Translations under genes and position numbers: made by a program
Notes under the pieces: generated by a model
Databases searched by the model: none
What the model saw: only the letters and a program-made list of their open reading frames with translations
Told to the model about the DNA's origin: nothing
Assembly: GCA_043809745.1 (NCBI GenBank)
Contig: JBDROU010000061.1
Location: forward strand, 1 to 60,351
DNA: 60,351 bases
Direction: 5' to 3'
Source of the DNA: JBDROU01 sp043809745 [NCBI: bacterium]
GTDB taxonomy: Bacteria; Elusimicrobiota; JBDRMW01
Shown: one piece after another, positions 1 through 13,400 of the stretch
Numbering within the stretch: position 1 is the stretch's first letter
Layout: every line of letters begins with the position of its first letter

Positions 1-1
1 C

Positions 2-3000
2 ATGACAAACAGCGAGAGCAACATATGGATAAGCACAGCACCGGCGCTTCAAAACGGACTTCAGTATTTGGTAAAGATGAAGGCTACAGATGTAGCAGGC
101 AATGTGGAGGATCTGGATTCAGGAAATCAGTTTACATACGATACATCGGCTCCAATCAGCTATATTCAAAGTCCCGATGAAAGTTATATTAAGGAGTTAA
201 CGATTATTTCCGGAACATCAACTGATAATAAGAGCTTAAACAAAGTGCAGATAGCAATTATTGATGAGAGTAATAACTACTGGCGCGGTTCGGTTGGCGG
301 CGGCGGATTTCAGCCGGGTGAACATTGGAGAGATGTCTCAAATCTTAATCCGTGGAGTTATCCGGGTTCCACGGGCGATGAGCTTCCGGCCTGGGCTAAC
401 GAGACTTATATTGTTAAATCAAGGGCTATAGATAATGCTCAGAATACTGAATCTCCGCCGCAAAGCAAAGAATTTGCTTTTGATGATCAATCACCTTTAA
501 TAGGTATTATAGATCCGAATGCTGCCAGAGAATCTTCGCTGCCGACAATATCAGGTACAGCTAGCGAACAGGGATCGAGCGGTTTTGAAAATGTTGAAAT
601 AAGAGTAAAGAATAATAATGTCGGTAAATTCTGGGATGGATCGGGTTATAATATTCAGGATATATATCCTAATAGAGAATCAGCATGGTTTGTGGTAAGC
701 TCCTCACCTCAGTGGACCAACTGGTATTCAACCTTTACCTGGGCATCTAATACACCATACAGAGTAGATGCCAGAGCGCTTGATAAAGCCGGAAATTATA
801 CCGTCACTTTTGACTCTTATACATTCATTTATGATGTTACACCGCCTGAATCCGGTGTAGAGTTACCTGTAAATGGCAACTATGTAAACTCATTGCCTAC
901 AGTTTCGGGAACTTCTGCAGACACATTTGGAGGGACGATAAGTTTAGTTGAAGTTGCTATAAAGCGTTTTTCGGATGGTTATTTCTTTGACGGCAATGAT
1001 TTCAACAGTTCAAGCATACTTTTTGTTAATCCGACCGGCCAAAATCCCTGGACATATGTGAATGCGACACTTGATACCAGGCTTGTATCGGGCTCATCTT
1101 ATTATATAACTTGCCAGGCTACCGATGATGCGGGCAACCTGGAAAATCCTTATCATCAAAGAGCCTCGACATTTACTTTTGATAACACAAAGCCGACGAG
1201 TTACATACAGGTGCCAAGCCAGGTTAACTACAATTCAATCGATACCATAAGCGGGACGGCTTCTGATTCACATACAGGGCTTTCTGAGGTGTATGTTTCA
1301 ATATACGACGAAACGGCAGGCGCATGGTTTGATGAAAGCGGTTATGATTTTACGAGCGGAACTGAATTATTTTTCGCGGCAACAGGAACAAATACATGGG
1401 CATACACCGAACATAGTGTCGCTATGATTACTGCCAAATCGGGTCATTTCTTTGTAGTAAAATCAAGCTGCGTGGATAACTCAAATAATTATCAGGTTGA
1501 TATATCAACTTACAGGTTTAGATTTGATTCCGTTGCTCCTACAGGTAAAATATTAAATCCTGCACATTTATCGCTCAAGAATTCTCTAACAACTATATCA
1601 GGTACTGCAAACGATGCCGCGGCAGGATTAAACCATATTGATATAAAGATTATTGACACCACGGCCGAACCTGATACGTACTGGAATGGAATGGATTTAA
1701 CACCACATTCAACTAATGTGGTAACCGCGCCTGGATTAGCAAACTGGAATTATTCTAATTTGCCTGTATGGCAGAATAATAATGGCTACACAGTTGTTAT
1801 TCAGGCGGTAGACAATATTAATAATTATCAGCTGCCAAAGGAAACGCATACATTTACCTATGATGCTGAAGCGCCTACAACAACTGTAATCCTGCCTTTA
1901 GAGGGTGTGGGCTATAATTCAACTACAAATCCGCTTAATACAATCTCAGGTACAGCTTATGACCAGACAGCGGGTGTTACTCAAGTAGATTTATCTATTA
2001 GAATACTAGGAGGCCTTTATTGGGACGGCGACGGATTCGATTCGGGTTCGGAGATTTTCTTTGAATCAACCGGTACAACCCAGTGGTATTATAACTCACC
2101 TGAATGGGTCTCGGGTGAAAATTACATAATCCGCACAAAGGGAAAGGATTCTCTGGATAATGTGCAGGGTGAACCATATCCTGAAAGGCACTTCAGTGTA
2201 GATAACATAGGGCCTACTACAAGTGTTGTTATACCTGAGGATTCGGGCAGTTATACAGTATTACCCACCATTAGCGGGACATCTACAGATGATGCTTCAG
2301 GGACACAGAGCGTCAGTATAAGGATTTATAATTATGACTTACTAAAATACTGGGATACTAACAGCTGGATAGATGAGTCAACCTGGGTTGTATGCAGCGC
2401 CACAAATCCGTGGATATTTACCTCAGTTCCTGATCCATGGCCGTCAGGAGATACTTATTATGTAAATTCGCGCGGTATGGATTGGGCGGATAACTACGAA
2501 ACAAATTTTGAAACTAATACTTTTGTTATGGACAATATACCCGCTGTTGGGTATATAATAATTCCTGAACAGGATGCTGGATATAACGCATTGCCTACAA
2601 TAACAGGTACAGCCTCTGATGATTTTAGCGGAGTTGGTGATGTAAATATAGTTATTCGGGATTTAAGTGATGGCGGGAAGTATTGGAATGGAGCAACCTG
2701 GCAGGTTCCGGTTGCTTCACAGGATGTTGTGGGAGTGGATAACTGGAAGTATACTGCTGTCGTGAACTATCAAAGCGGACATGAGTATCTTGTTTTAGCT
2801 CAAGCCGAGGACGAGGCGGGAAATAAACAGCAGTCATTTACAGCAGGAATTAGTTCTATCTCTTTTTATTTTGACAATCAACCTCCTCAATCAAGAGCAT
2901 TCCTTCCGGAAGATGCCGGCAATTATGACCATATTACAACAATTTCCGGAACGGCGCTTGATGATTATGTAGGTGTAGATTATGTCAAGATAAAAATTTC

Positions 3001-6000
3001 ATATCTTCAAAGCGGAGATACATACTACTGGACAGGAACGGAATTCGATTCAACGACTGTAACTGAACTGAATACAGAAGGAGCGGAGGATTGGTATTAT
3101 ACGGATGACTATATATCGGCCGCCTGGACAAGCGGTATTATATATAAGGTTGAGTCCAAAGCCTGGGATCTCGGCAGTAATGAGGAAACTTCCTGGAAAG
3201 CAAATAATTTCCTGTTTGATACTGAAGATGCCATATTTGCCGTATTAAAGCCTGAAGCCGGTCAGTATTACGGTTCAAACAAACTTTTAGCGACTATTTC
3301 AGGAACTGCGAATGATCCGTTATCGGGAGTTGAAAAGGTAAGTATAAGAATTAAAAATAGTATTGATAATCTATATTGGAACGGAGACGACTGGATAGGC
3401 GTGTCTACCTGGGTTGTGGCGACAAGCACCAAGAATTGGCATTATGACAGTCCTGACTGGGTTGATGATAAGGTTTATTATGTGTATGTGAATGTGCTTG
3501 ATTTGTCGGGCAATTTAAGCGAAAATACAACTACATCATTTACTTACGATGATTATAAACCCGAATCGCATATATTGAATCCAATGATGGCTTTTCACAA
3601 AGCTGGAACAATTTCAACAATTTCCGGTACCTCTGAGGATATAGGTTCTAATAAATCCGGATTAGATAAAAGCCAGATTGCTATAAGACAGGGAGGCAAC
3701 TACTGGAACGGAACGGTGTTTACACCTTCAGGTAGCGAGTTGTGGCAGGATTGCAACGGAGGGACCGCGGCCGATTGGTATTATACGGGTTCTACGCCAA
3801 CCTGGGTAAACGGAACTACATACGAAATAAAATCCAGGGCCATAGATATAGCTCAAAACGATGAGGTGGATATAGGATCATTTACTTTTGTGTATGATAA
3901 CTCTTATCCGACAGTATCGTTACTTGAACCGGATAGTGCTCGAGAAAAAGCGCTTCCGACTATATCGGGAACTGCCAGCGATAACTCGCCGGGCCAGATA
4001 AAGCAGGTCAATATAAGAATTAAAGGTGATTCCGGATTCTATTGGGATGAGGTAAGTAGAGATTGGGTTATTGCTGATAAGAACAACGCCTGGTTTGTTG
4101 TTTACAGCAGCCCTGAATGGAATAACTGGTATTCAACATTTACGTGGGACAACGGGTCCTCTTATGAGATCAATGCCCGCGTTGTTGATAAGGCATTGAA
4201 TTATTCTGTTATCTATGATACACAGACCTTTATTTATGATACGCAGGAACCCCAATCATGGGTTCTTATTCCTTCTTCCGGCAGTTATGTAAAAGGAGTT
4301 CAGACTATTTCCGGGACCGCCGCGGATGCGTACGGAGGTGTAATTACAGAAGTTAGAACTGCGGTTAAAGATCTGGGACTTGGGTTTTGGTGGGGCGGAA
4401 GCAGTTTTAATTCAGGGACCACATCGTACATGATAGCTACCGGCGCGGAAGACTGGCAGTTTGTTTTCGCTCCGGCAGCAAAGATGACCGATCAGATGAC
4501 TTCCGGAAACACGTATTATGTGATAAGCAAAGCGTTTGATGACGCCGATAATCAAGAGACAGTCGCGCCTTCAAGGGCTTCTATATTTACGTTCGATGAA
4601 CTTCCTCCTGTTTCGGAGGTAACAATCCCTTCAACAACATACAGTAAATCAATGCCTACACTTTCCGGTACTGTAGAGGATGCTACATCACCTGTAGACT
4701 ATATTGAGATTTCTATACGGAGGAATGGAGACAGTTACTGGTGGGATGGGGATGATACGGGTGTATGGGTAGACAGCCCTTCTGCCGTTTATGTTCATCA
4801 TTCCAGTTTTACAGGTAATGTATGGACCTATGATGTCCCGGGAACAGGTAATTTAATTTGGAACCACAATTATATTTACACAATAAAGTCCAGAGGTTAT
4901 GATTTACCCGGGAACATGGAGAATGCTCCAGTTAAGGGCGGCACCCAGTTCACTTATGATGTTGTCAAGCCGACCAGCGTTGTTACGCGGCCTGTTGATA
5001 ACGGGTATTATAACGATACTACCAACACTCTGCTCACTATATCCGGTACAGCAAACGATTCACCGTCAGGTATAAAGTCGGTTAGATTTTCAATACGTGA
5101 AAATGCAGGACCATGGTGGAAGGAGAGCTCTTCTACGTTCAGCGCTGTAAGCGAAGAATTTATGCCTATGATTAATCAGGGCGGCGGTGTTTGGGTAAGC
5201 ACAGCGCCACCGATTCAAAATGGTTATCAGTATTTTGTCAGGATGCAGGCGGTTGACAACGCAGGGAATGTGGAGGATTTAGGAGATGGAAGCGAGTTTA
5301 CTTATGATACAACAGAACCGGACAGTTATATTAAATTCCCATCTGCGGCAGGGTATAACAGCCTTATAACTATAAGCGGTACCGCAACTGATAATATGGG
5401 TGTGTCAAAGACCTGGCTCAGCGTAAGGGATGTCGGCGGGAATTGGTATGATCCTGATACGGGCGATTTTACAGATGAGATAGAGACATTTTTTGAATCC
5501 AGCGGTACGGCAACGAGCTGGTATTATGCTAATATCCCGTGGGTGAATGAACATAATTATTTGATCTTAAGCAAAGCTCAGGATGTTGCAAACAATACAG
5601 AAACCTCGCTTCACAGCAGGCAATTCTGGTTTGATAATGAAGCGCCGAGTTGCGAAATTGAATTTCCAGTATCAGCATATCCCTCAAGTATAAGTTCAAT
5701 ATCGGGAACTGCGGTAGATTCGTTCGGCGGGGTAAGAGATGTTTGGATATCCATACAGCAGACGCCGCCTTCAGGCAACTACTGGGATGGAGGCGGTTTT
5801 GGAGCTACAACACAATATTTCAATCTGTGCGCCGGAACAGACAGCTGGCGCTACGATGGGTTCAGCGGCTGGAGCACCAATGAGGAATACAGAATACGCA
5901 TAAAAGCGTCGGATGTTGTTTTTAACTGGAGCGCCATAAGTTCCACAAAAACATTCATTTTTGATGATCAAAAACCGATAAGCGGAATAACTTTGCCCGA

Positions 6001-9000
6001 ACATAACAGTTACTACAAAAGCAGCACTATCGCAACCATAAGCGGTACATCTGATGATTCAATTTCCGGTGTGAGCAATGTAAAAGTAGGAATATTGAAT
6101 AAAGGCACCGGATTATGGTGGGACGGGGCTAACTTTGCGAACTCAGAGAAGCTGTTCGTCAATGTTCATGGGGGCACGGATACGTGGTATTATGATATTA
6201 ATGAAAGCAAATTTCAGATGAATACTCAGTATCTGGTCCAAAGCTATGCCTTGGATAACGCTGACCCTAATAATTCGGAGCTGGATGAGGCCAGCTTTGC
6301 GGTCAGTGTGGATTCAGTTGTATTTACATTCGATATAGGTAATCCTACAACTACCATCACCTTGCCTCAAAATGATGAGTATATTAATGAAACGTTAACG
6401 CAGATAACCGGTACGGCTCAAGATGCGCCGGCGGGTATTGCTCAGGTGGAGATATCCATATGCGAAGAAGGAGGGCCATGGTGGAACGGGTCAACATTCA
6501 GTGCAGTAAGCGAACAGTTCCATAACGTAACAACAACTACTTTGCCTACAAACTGGAGTTGCGGCGGTATCACATTCCAGCATGGTTATGCATATAGATC
6601 AAGAACCAGGGGTACCGATAAAGCAGGAAACGTGGAGGTATTGGGATCCAGCATAACATTTACTTATGATGTGGTTAAGCCTACAAGCGTGGTTACGAGG
6701 CCTGTGCCGAGTGGATACTATAATGATTATAATAATTTAATAACAACAATTTCAGGAACAGCTGTGGATTCACCTGCCGGTTTAGCGGTTGTTCAATTTT
6801 CTATCAGAGAGGCAGGCGGTAACTGGTGGGAAGAGAGCGAATCCACATTCAGCGCTACTTCCGAAGAGTTCCTGGGTATGATTAACAGTGAGAGCAATAT
6901 TTGGATAAGCACAGCCCCGCCGCTGCAGGACGGCTATCAGTATTTGGTGAAGATGAGGGCAACCGATAACGCTGGGAACGTAGAGGACTTGGACAGCGGG
7001 ACGCAATTTACTTATGATACAGAAAAACCTGTTTCTTATATTCAACTGCCTTTGAATAATAAAGGATATAACAGCCTTCCCACTGTTTCCGGTACGGCAT
7101 ATGATGCTTCAAGCCTTTATGAGACCAGGATAGCGGTTCAGGAAGTAGGGGGCAGTTGGTTCAAACCGGGGTCCGGATTTACAGAGGCCAGTATATACTT
7201 CTTCCAGTCAAGCGGGACCGCGGCAAACTGGAAGTATGAGGGAATTCCATTTGAAAATGCGAAGAGGTACATCATAAAAACAAAAGCCATAGACAGTTCC
7301 GGATTAGAAGAAACCGTCGGTTCAGGCAATTTCTTCTATTTTGATACTCAGGATCCATCTTCTGTAATCATATATCCTGAGGATGGCGAGGTTTACGGTG
7401 TCGGACTGGCTACTATATCCGGTACCGCTAATGATAATGATTCATTGGTTGATGCGGTATATGTATCAATAAGAGAGGTCGGCGGAAATTATTTTAACGG
7501 TTCGGGATTCGTTGCGGTCACTGAATATTTTAATATTGTTTCTTCAACCGCGAACTGGACTTATACGGATGCTGACCTATCCTTCGGGACCAACAAACAG
7601 TATCAAATAAGATCAATGGCGGTTGATAGGGCAGGAAACGATGAAACCCCGTCTTCGGGAATAGCTTTCTATTATGATGCTACCAAGCCTACTTCCGGTA
7701 TTATGGTGCCGGTAAACGGCGGGTACTACAAAACTCTAACAAACTTAACCGGAACATCGGATGATGCAACCGCTGGTGTATACATGGTAGAGGTGGCTAT
7801 ATTAAATAAATCAACCAGTAAATGGTGGAACGGCTCAACGTTCGGGTCCGATAATCCGTTGTTTATAGCTGCCGCCTCAACAGACCCGTGGAATAAGAGC
7901 TTTATTGACAGCAACTGGGATACGGGTGTGCAGTATCTGGTGCAGTCCAAAGCGACAGACAACTCTGATCCTCAAAATGTTGAAAGCAGTTTTTCGCTCG
8001 GTGTTGACTCCAATGTGTTTACCTTTGATGATGAGGATCCGTTAACTTATGTGTTAAAGCCTTTTCATGGAGCGGTACTGAATGTATTAGATACTATTTC
8101 CGGCACCGCTTACGATGATATATCAGGTATAAGTAATGTGCAGATAGCAATTGAAAACTTGAATTCAGGCAAATGGTGGAATCAGGGTGGTTCAAGCTTT
8201 AGTTCGGTAGGGATGAACTTATATAATATGACCCTTCTTGGCGGGGCCACATGGTTTTATTCCGCAACTGTTGTATATGAAACGCAGACGGATTACCGCG
8301 TGTATATGAAAGGCATTGATAATGCTACACAGGAACAAACGGTTTTGAGTTCATCAACTTTTACATACGATATCACAGAACCAAATACAGGTATAACTAA
8401 TCCCGCCAACGGCGCAAAGATCAAGACACTCGCGAACATCTCTGGGACTTCAAATGATACCTATGGCGTTATTGGGGTAAGCGTATCAATAAGGGAAGCA
8501 GGCGGGCCATGGTGGGATCAGGGGTTCTCCACATTTAATTCCCCGTCAGAAATATATTATTCTGCTACCAATGTTAATCCGTGGTTCTGGGCTTCGCCGG
8601 CATTGATAAGCGGTAAGTCTTATCAAATACAATCTAAAGCATTTGATACCGCTTCTAATGAAGAAACCACACCGGCGAATATATCGTTTACTTTTGATAA
8701 TACCGAACCTAATTCTGAGGTGGTATATCCTTCTCAAAACAGCTTTTTTAAGAGTCTGACTATGATTACCGGTACCGCAAATGACGGCACTACACAAATA
8801 ACGAAAGTAGAGGTATCTGTTGAAAGAATATCAGACGGCTATTACTGGAATGGATTTGTATGGATCGCGGGGCCGACACCCACCTACATTTCACAGGGAG
8901 CAACCTATGTGGCTGGGGTATGGACTTTAAGTTCGCAGATAGGCTTCACTACGGATAATACTGAGTATCAGATTAAGTGCAGGGCAACTGATGAAGCGAA

Positions 9001-10480
9001 TAATGTAGAAACCGCTATAGGTGCCGGTCATAAGATGACTTATGATATTACGCCTCCGGTTGTACAGCTGCAAAAACCTCTGGACTCTCAGCTGTATAAA
9101 GAGCTGCCTACGATTTCAGGCACCGCGGATGATCCCAATTTATATGCTTCGGGATTGAGCGGGGTTGCTGTGAGGATTAAGGATATATCCGAAAACCAGT
9201 ACTGGGACGGAGACAGTTTTGTCGATCCGATACCAGATGATGAGATTTGGAATGTTGCGGCCGGGACGGACAGCTGGATGTATACAGATGTTCCAACCCC
9301 TTGGAGCAATAAGCAGTATCAGGTTAATGTGAAAGTAACGGATGTTCCTGGTAATGTTTCTGTTTTGTATGCAACTTCAACATTCATATTTGACTCTCAA
9401 AAACCGGTTTCCTACACCACCGCGCCCGCCAATGGAGCTTCTGTTAATAGCCTGCAGACAATTTCCGGGACGGCTTATGATGAAAATGACATATCAATCA
9501 TAAAGGTCAGAATACACAGGTTGGGTAATGATGATTACTGGGATGGTACGGGCTGGAGCGCAAGCTCTGATAACTGGAGGAATGCTGAAGGCAGCGGGGG
9601 AGGTGTTGTTGATTGGACTTATACAAATACGAAGTTTCAGGACGGCGCTCCGAGTTATGCGTGGGAAAGCGGCAAGAATTATGAAATAATATCCAAGGCG
9701 CTGGATGAAGCCAATAACAGCCAGGTGAATTTTTCAACCGTGACGTTTAAGTTTGATAATGACCCTCCGATTTCCGGCATTAAGGCTCCGGCTGATAACG
9801 GTACGCATTCAGTTGTTAAGCCTCTGGCGACACTCAGCGGCACTTCAACAGATGCCCATACAGATGTCGGATCTGTTAATCTTTCGATTCTGGAAATTGA
9901 AACGGGTAATTTCTTTAACGGGGCATCATTCTTAAATGGAACGACTGTTTATTTTGTAGCTGCGGGAACGGATAACTGGACATATTCTGATCCGGATCTT
10001 TCATTTACCCATCCAAGGCATTACAAAGTGAGGGTTTATGCGGAAGATATAGTAGGAAATGCGGAAGGTTTAGACAGCGGCAATACATTTATTTACGATA
10101 TACAAAAACCGCTTTCAGAAATTACAACTCCTTTAACTAATGATATACTTGAAAATCCGAATTATATCACAGGAACGGCAAGCGATGCCCATTCCGGCGT
10201 TCAGAAGGTTCAGATTTCTATAAGAATAGATTACATTCCTCTGGGCACCAATACCGGTGAGGATAGATTCTTTGATCCGGATACCTGGGATCCTGTATCA
10301 GAGTCATCGTTTTCATCTGTGGCGGAGATGTGGCTTGACACCGATGGGACATCCAGCTGGGATTACGGCACAACTGATATATGGATCTCTGGATTCAAAT
10401 ACTGGGTTCGGTCCAAGGCCATAGATCAAGGTAATAATGTGGAAGATAATGCTGATATAGGTAACGGGAATAATTTTACG
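2..10480 (+). repeat. Array of about 30 Ig-like domain units (TISGTAxD type)
   Basis: Thirty occurrences of an ISGTA/ISGTS/ITGTA core were counted by eye, spaced about 350 bases (roughly 116 residues). Each unit starts near a Pro-rich strand (P-x-S-x-I-x-x-P) and carries the SGTAxD core. It then has a Trp-rich strand, often YWDG or WWNG, a second W-x-Y strand, an AxDxAGN turn and a closing TFxYD strand. This is the usual pattern of bacterial Ig-like domains in surface proteins. The units are strongly diverged at DNA level. Confidence 0.9.
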
Positions 10481-13400
10481 GTTACATTAGCCTGCACGCA
10501 TCTGGCCTGTTCCGGGGTTAGTTCGCCGCATACAGCCGGTACGTTGACGACCGTAACTGTTGATGCGCTGGATAAAAATGAAGATAGAGCTCTCAGCTAC
10601 GATGGTACGGTGTTCTTTGATATAGACAATAATTCCGGGCCGGAAACACCGGGAGACGGGTTGCCTGATAATTACACATTTGTTGAGGGACATCCGGGAT
10701 ATCATGTATTTTCAAATGAGGTGCAGTTGAGAAAAGCGGCAAACAGAAGTCTAAGGGTAAGGGATTTATCGGATCCCGGTGAATCCATAATATTAAGCGG
10801 GGTTCAATCCCCAATAGTTGTTAATGCTGATGTTGCGGTAGATCTTCAGGTGTTAGCCCAGGGAGAAATCCCTCAGCCGGGCAAAACTACCGCGCCGGTT
10901 GGAAAAAGCAGCACCCCGGACGCGCAAACCGCAGGTGAGATATTCCCGGTTACAGTAAACTGTGTAGATCAATATTATAATATCAATAATTCTTCGGAAC
11001 CTACAGTCAGCGTTACCACATCGGATCCGTTTGACACTGATCCGGGAGATGTCGCTCTTTTAGGCGGATCAAATACTGTGAATGTGACAATGTACAGAGG
11101 CGGCGGGAATGAAACTGTAACCGCATATCTGAAACCTTCATCTCAGGATACTTCGGCAAATATCCCCATAGAGGCAAACACAGCTCAGAAATTCCAGATA
11201 ATTATGCCAGGTGAAACGGCTGTTCCTGGATCGAGCACGGGAAAAACCGGGACTCCAACAGATCAGCAGGTTGGGGTGGCTATTACAATCACTGTTAACG
11301 CATGCGACCAGTGGTTCAACTTAAATACAACCGTAAATCCTGAAGTCACTTTAGCAACAAGCGACAATTTCGATTCTGAGCCGTCACCTAAAAATCTTAC
11401 CAGCGGCTCCACGACATTTAATTTAACATTACTTACAGCGTCTACCCATACGGTGACAGCCTCAGGCGGATATACCCAATATGTCACACCGGATCCGGTA
11501 TCGGTTGATCCATCAGATCCGACTCAGCTGCAGGTAATCGTTCCCGGAGAAACCGCTGTGCCCGGCTCTTCCACCGGCAAGACAGGTTCACCGGCACAGT
11601 TGTTTGCAGGCACAACTTACCAGATAACGGTAAATCTGGTGGATTACAGGTATAATGTGGTTGGTTCTACATCTCCCATGCCGGTGGTTTCAGTAACTAC
11701 GAGCGATTCGAATGATGATGAACCGATGCCGGCAGGTTTGGGAGCAGGCACAGGTACAAGAGAGTTCGGTGTTAATATGATAACTGCGGGCAACAGAAGC
11801 ATAACCGCTACAGATACCACCACAGGAAAAAATCCTGATACGGTCAACAATATACCCGTGACATACGGTCAGGCTAAAAAACTGCAGTTATTGGTGCCAG
11901 ACCAAACCGCCGATCCGGGGACTCCGACAGGGAAAGCCGGGTCTATTGTGAGTCAAACAGCAGGCACTGCTTTTACTGTAACCGTAAATGCGACTGATAA
12001 TTACTGGAACAAAGTTTCTACAGATACGAGAATAGTAGAGATAGACACATCAGATTCTTTTGATAGCGAACCGGCTGCGGTTGCGCTCGGGACTTACGGT
12101 ATAGGCGGGCAAATAACCTTTAACGTGATATTAAAGACCGCTCAGGCTGCGGATATAACGGCTAAAGATATTGATGTTGTTGTGCCGCAGTTATCTTCTC
12201 AAACAGTTAATATAGCTGATGTGCAGGTGAATGAACCTACCAAGCTGCAAGTTCTGCTGCCTGGGGAGACGGCTGTTCCAGGTTCATCCACAGGCCAGTC
12301 CGGAACGCCGAACACTCTGCAGGCAGGAACCAATTATACTATAACGGTAAATGTTACCGATAATAATTTTAACAAGGTTCTTGAATCCGGAGCTACAGTT
12401 CAGATAACAACAACTGATCAGTACGATACAGAACCTTCAACGAATACATTAACGGACGGTACAAGAACATTTACAATCAACCTGCATACGGCTTCCACCC
12501 AAACCCTTACAGCCACGCATATGGGAGGAGGATATATAGAGGATGTATCATCTGAGTACACGGTAATACCGGATGACTTAACAAGATTGCAGATACTTCT
12601 GCCGGGTGAAACCGCAATTCCAGGAAAGACTGCGGTTCCTTCAGGAAAAACGGGAACCCCATCAGCCAGAACCGCAGGAGAGCAGTTTGCGGTGACGGTG
12701 AACGCTACCGATGATTATTTTAATTTAATAACCTCAACAGAACCTTATATATCAGTTACAACAACGGATGAATTCGATTCGGAGCCCTCATCCCAGCAGC
12801 TGCAGAGCGGAACAACAACATTTAATGTTACATTAGTTACAGCAGGCACTAAACAGTTAACTGCTACAGACGGACCAGGCGGGCTGATAAACAATACAAG
12901 TCCGAATGTTACGGTTAATCCAAATGCCGCGTATAAACTTCAACTAATACTGCCCGGAGAAACGGCTGTTCCAGGTTCTTCTACCGGCAAGGACGGTACT
13001 CCTGCCGCGCAGACAGCGGGCGCAAATTTTACGGTTACGGTAAATCTTGTGGATGACAACTGGAACCCTGTTAATGCTCCGTCTGGCGGTGTGAACCTAA
13101 GTATGACCACTACCGATCCAAACGATGACAATGATCCGAATACATTCAGTCTTCCGGAAAGCCAAAGCCAGGTGACCAGGAATCATGATTTGGTTACTGC
13201 GACAACAAACGGCTGGGAACTTACTGTTGAGGATGTGGATGAAAACTATCTTGAAGACACTTCACCATCAGTTAATGTGGATCCTAACACAGGCTCTGAT
13301 TTGTATTTATTATTGCTTTTACCCGGAGAAACCTCAAATCCGGGAACCGGTACAGGTAAATCAGGAACACCTTCTCAGCAAACTGCTGGAGCTCAATTCT

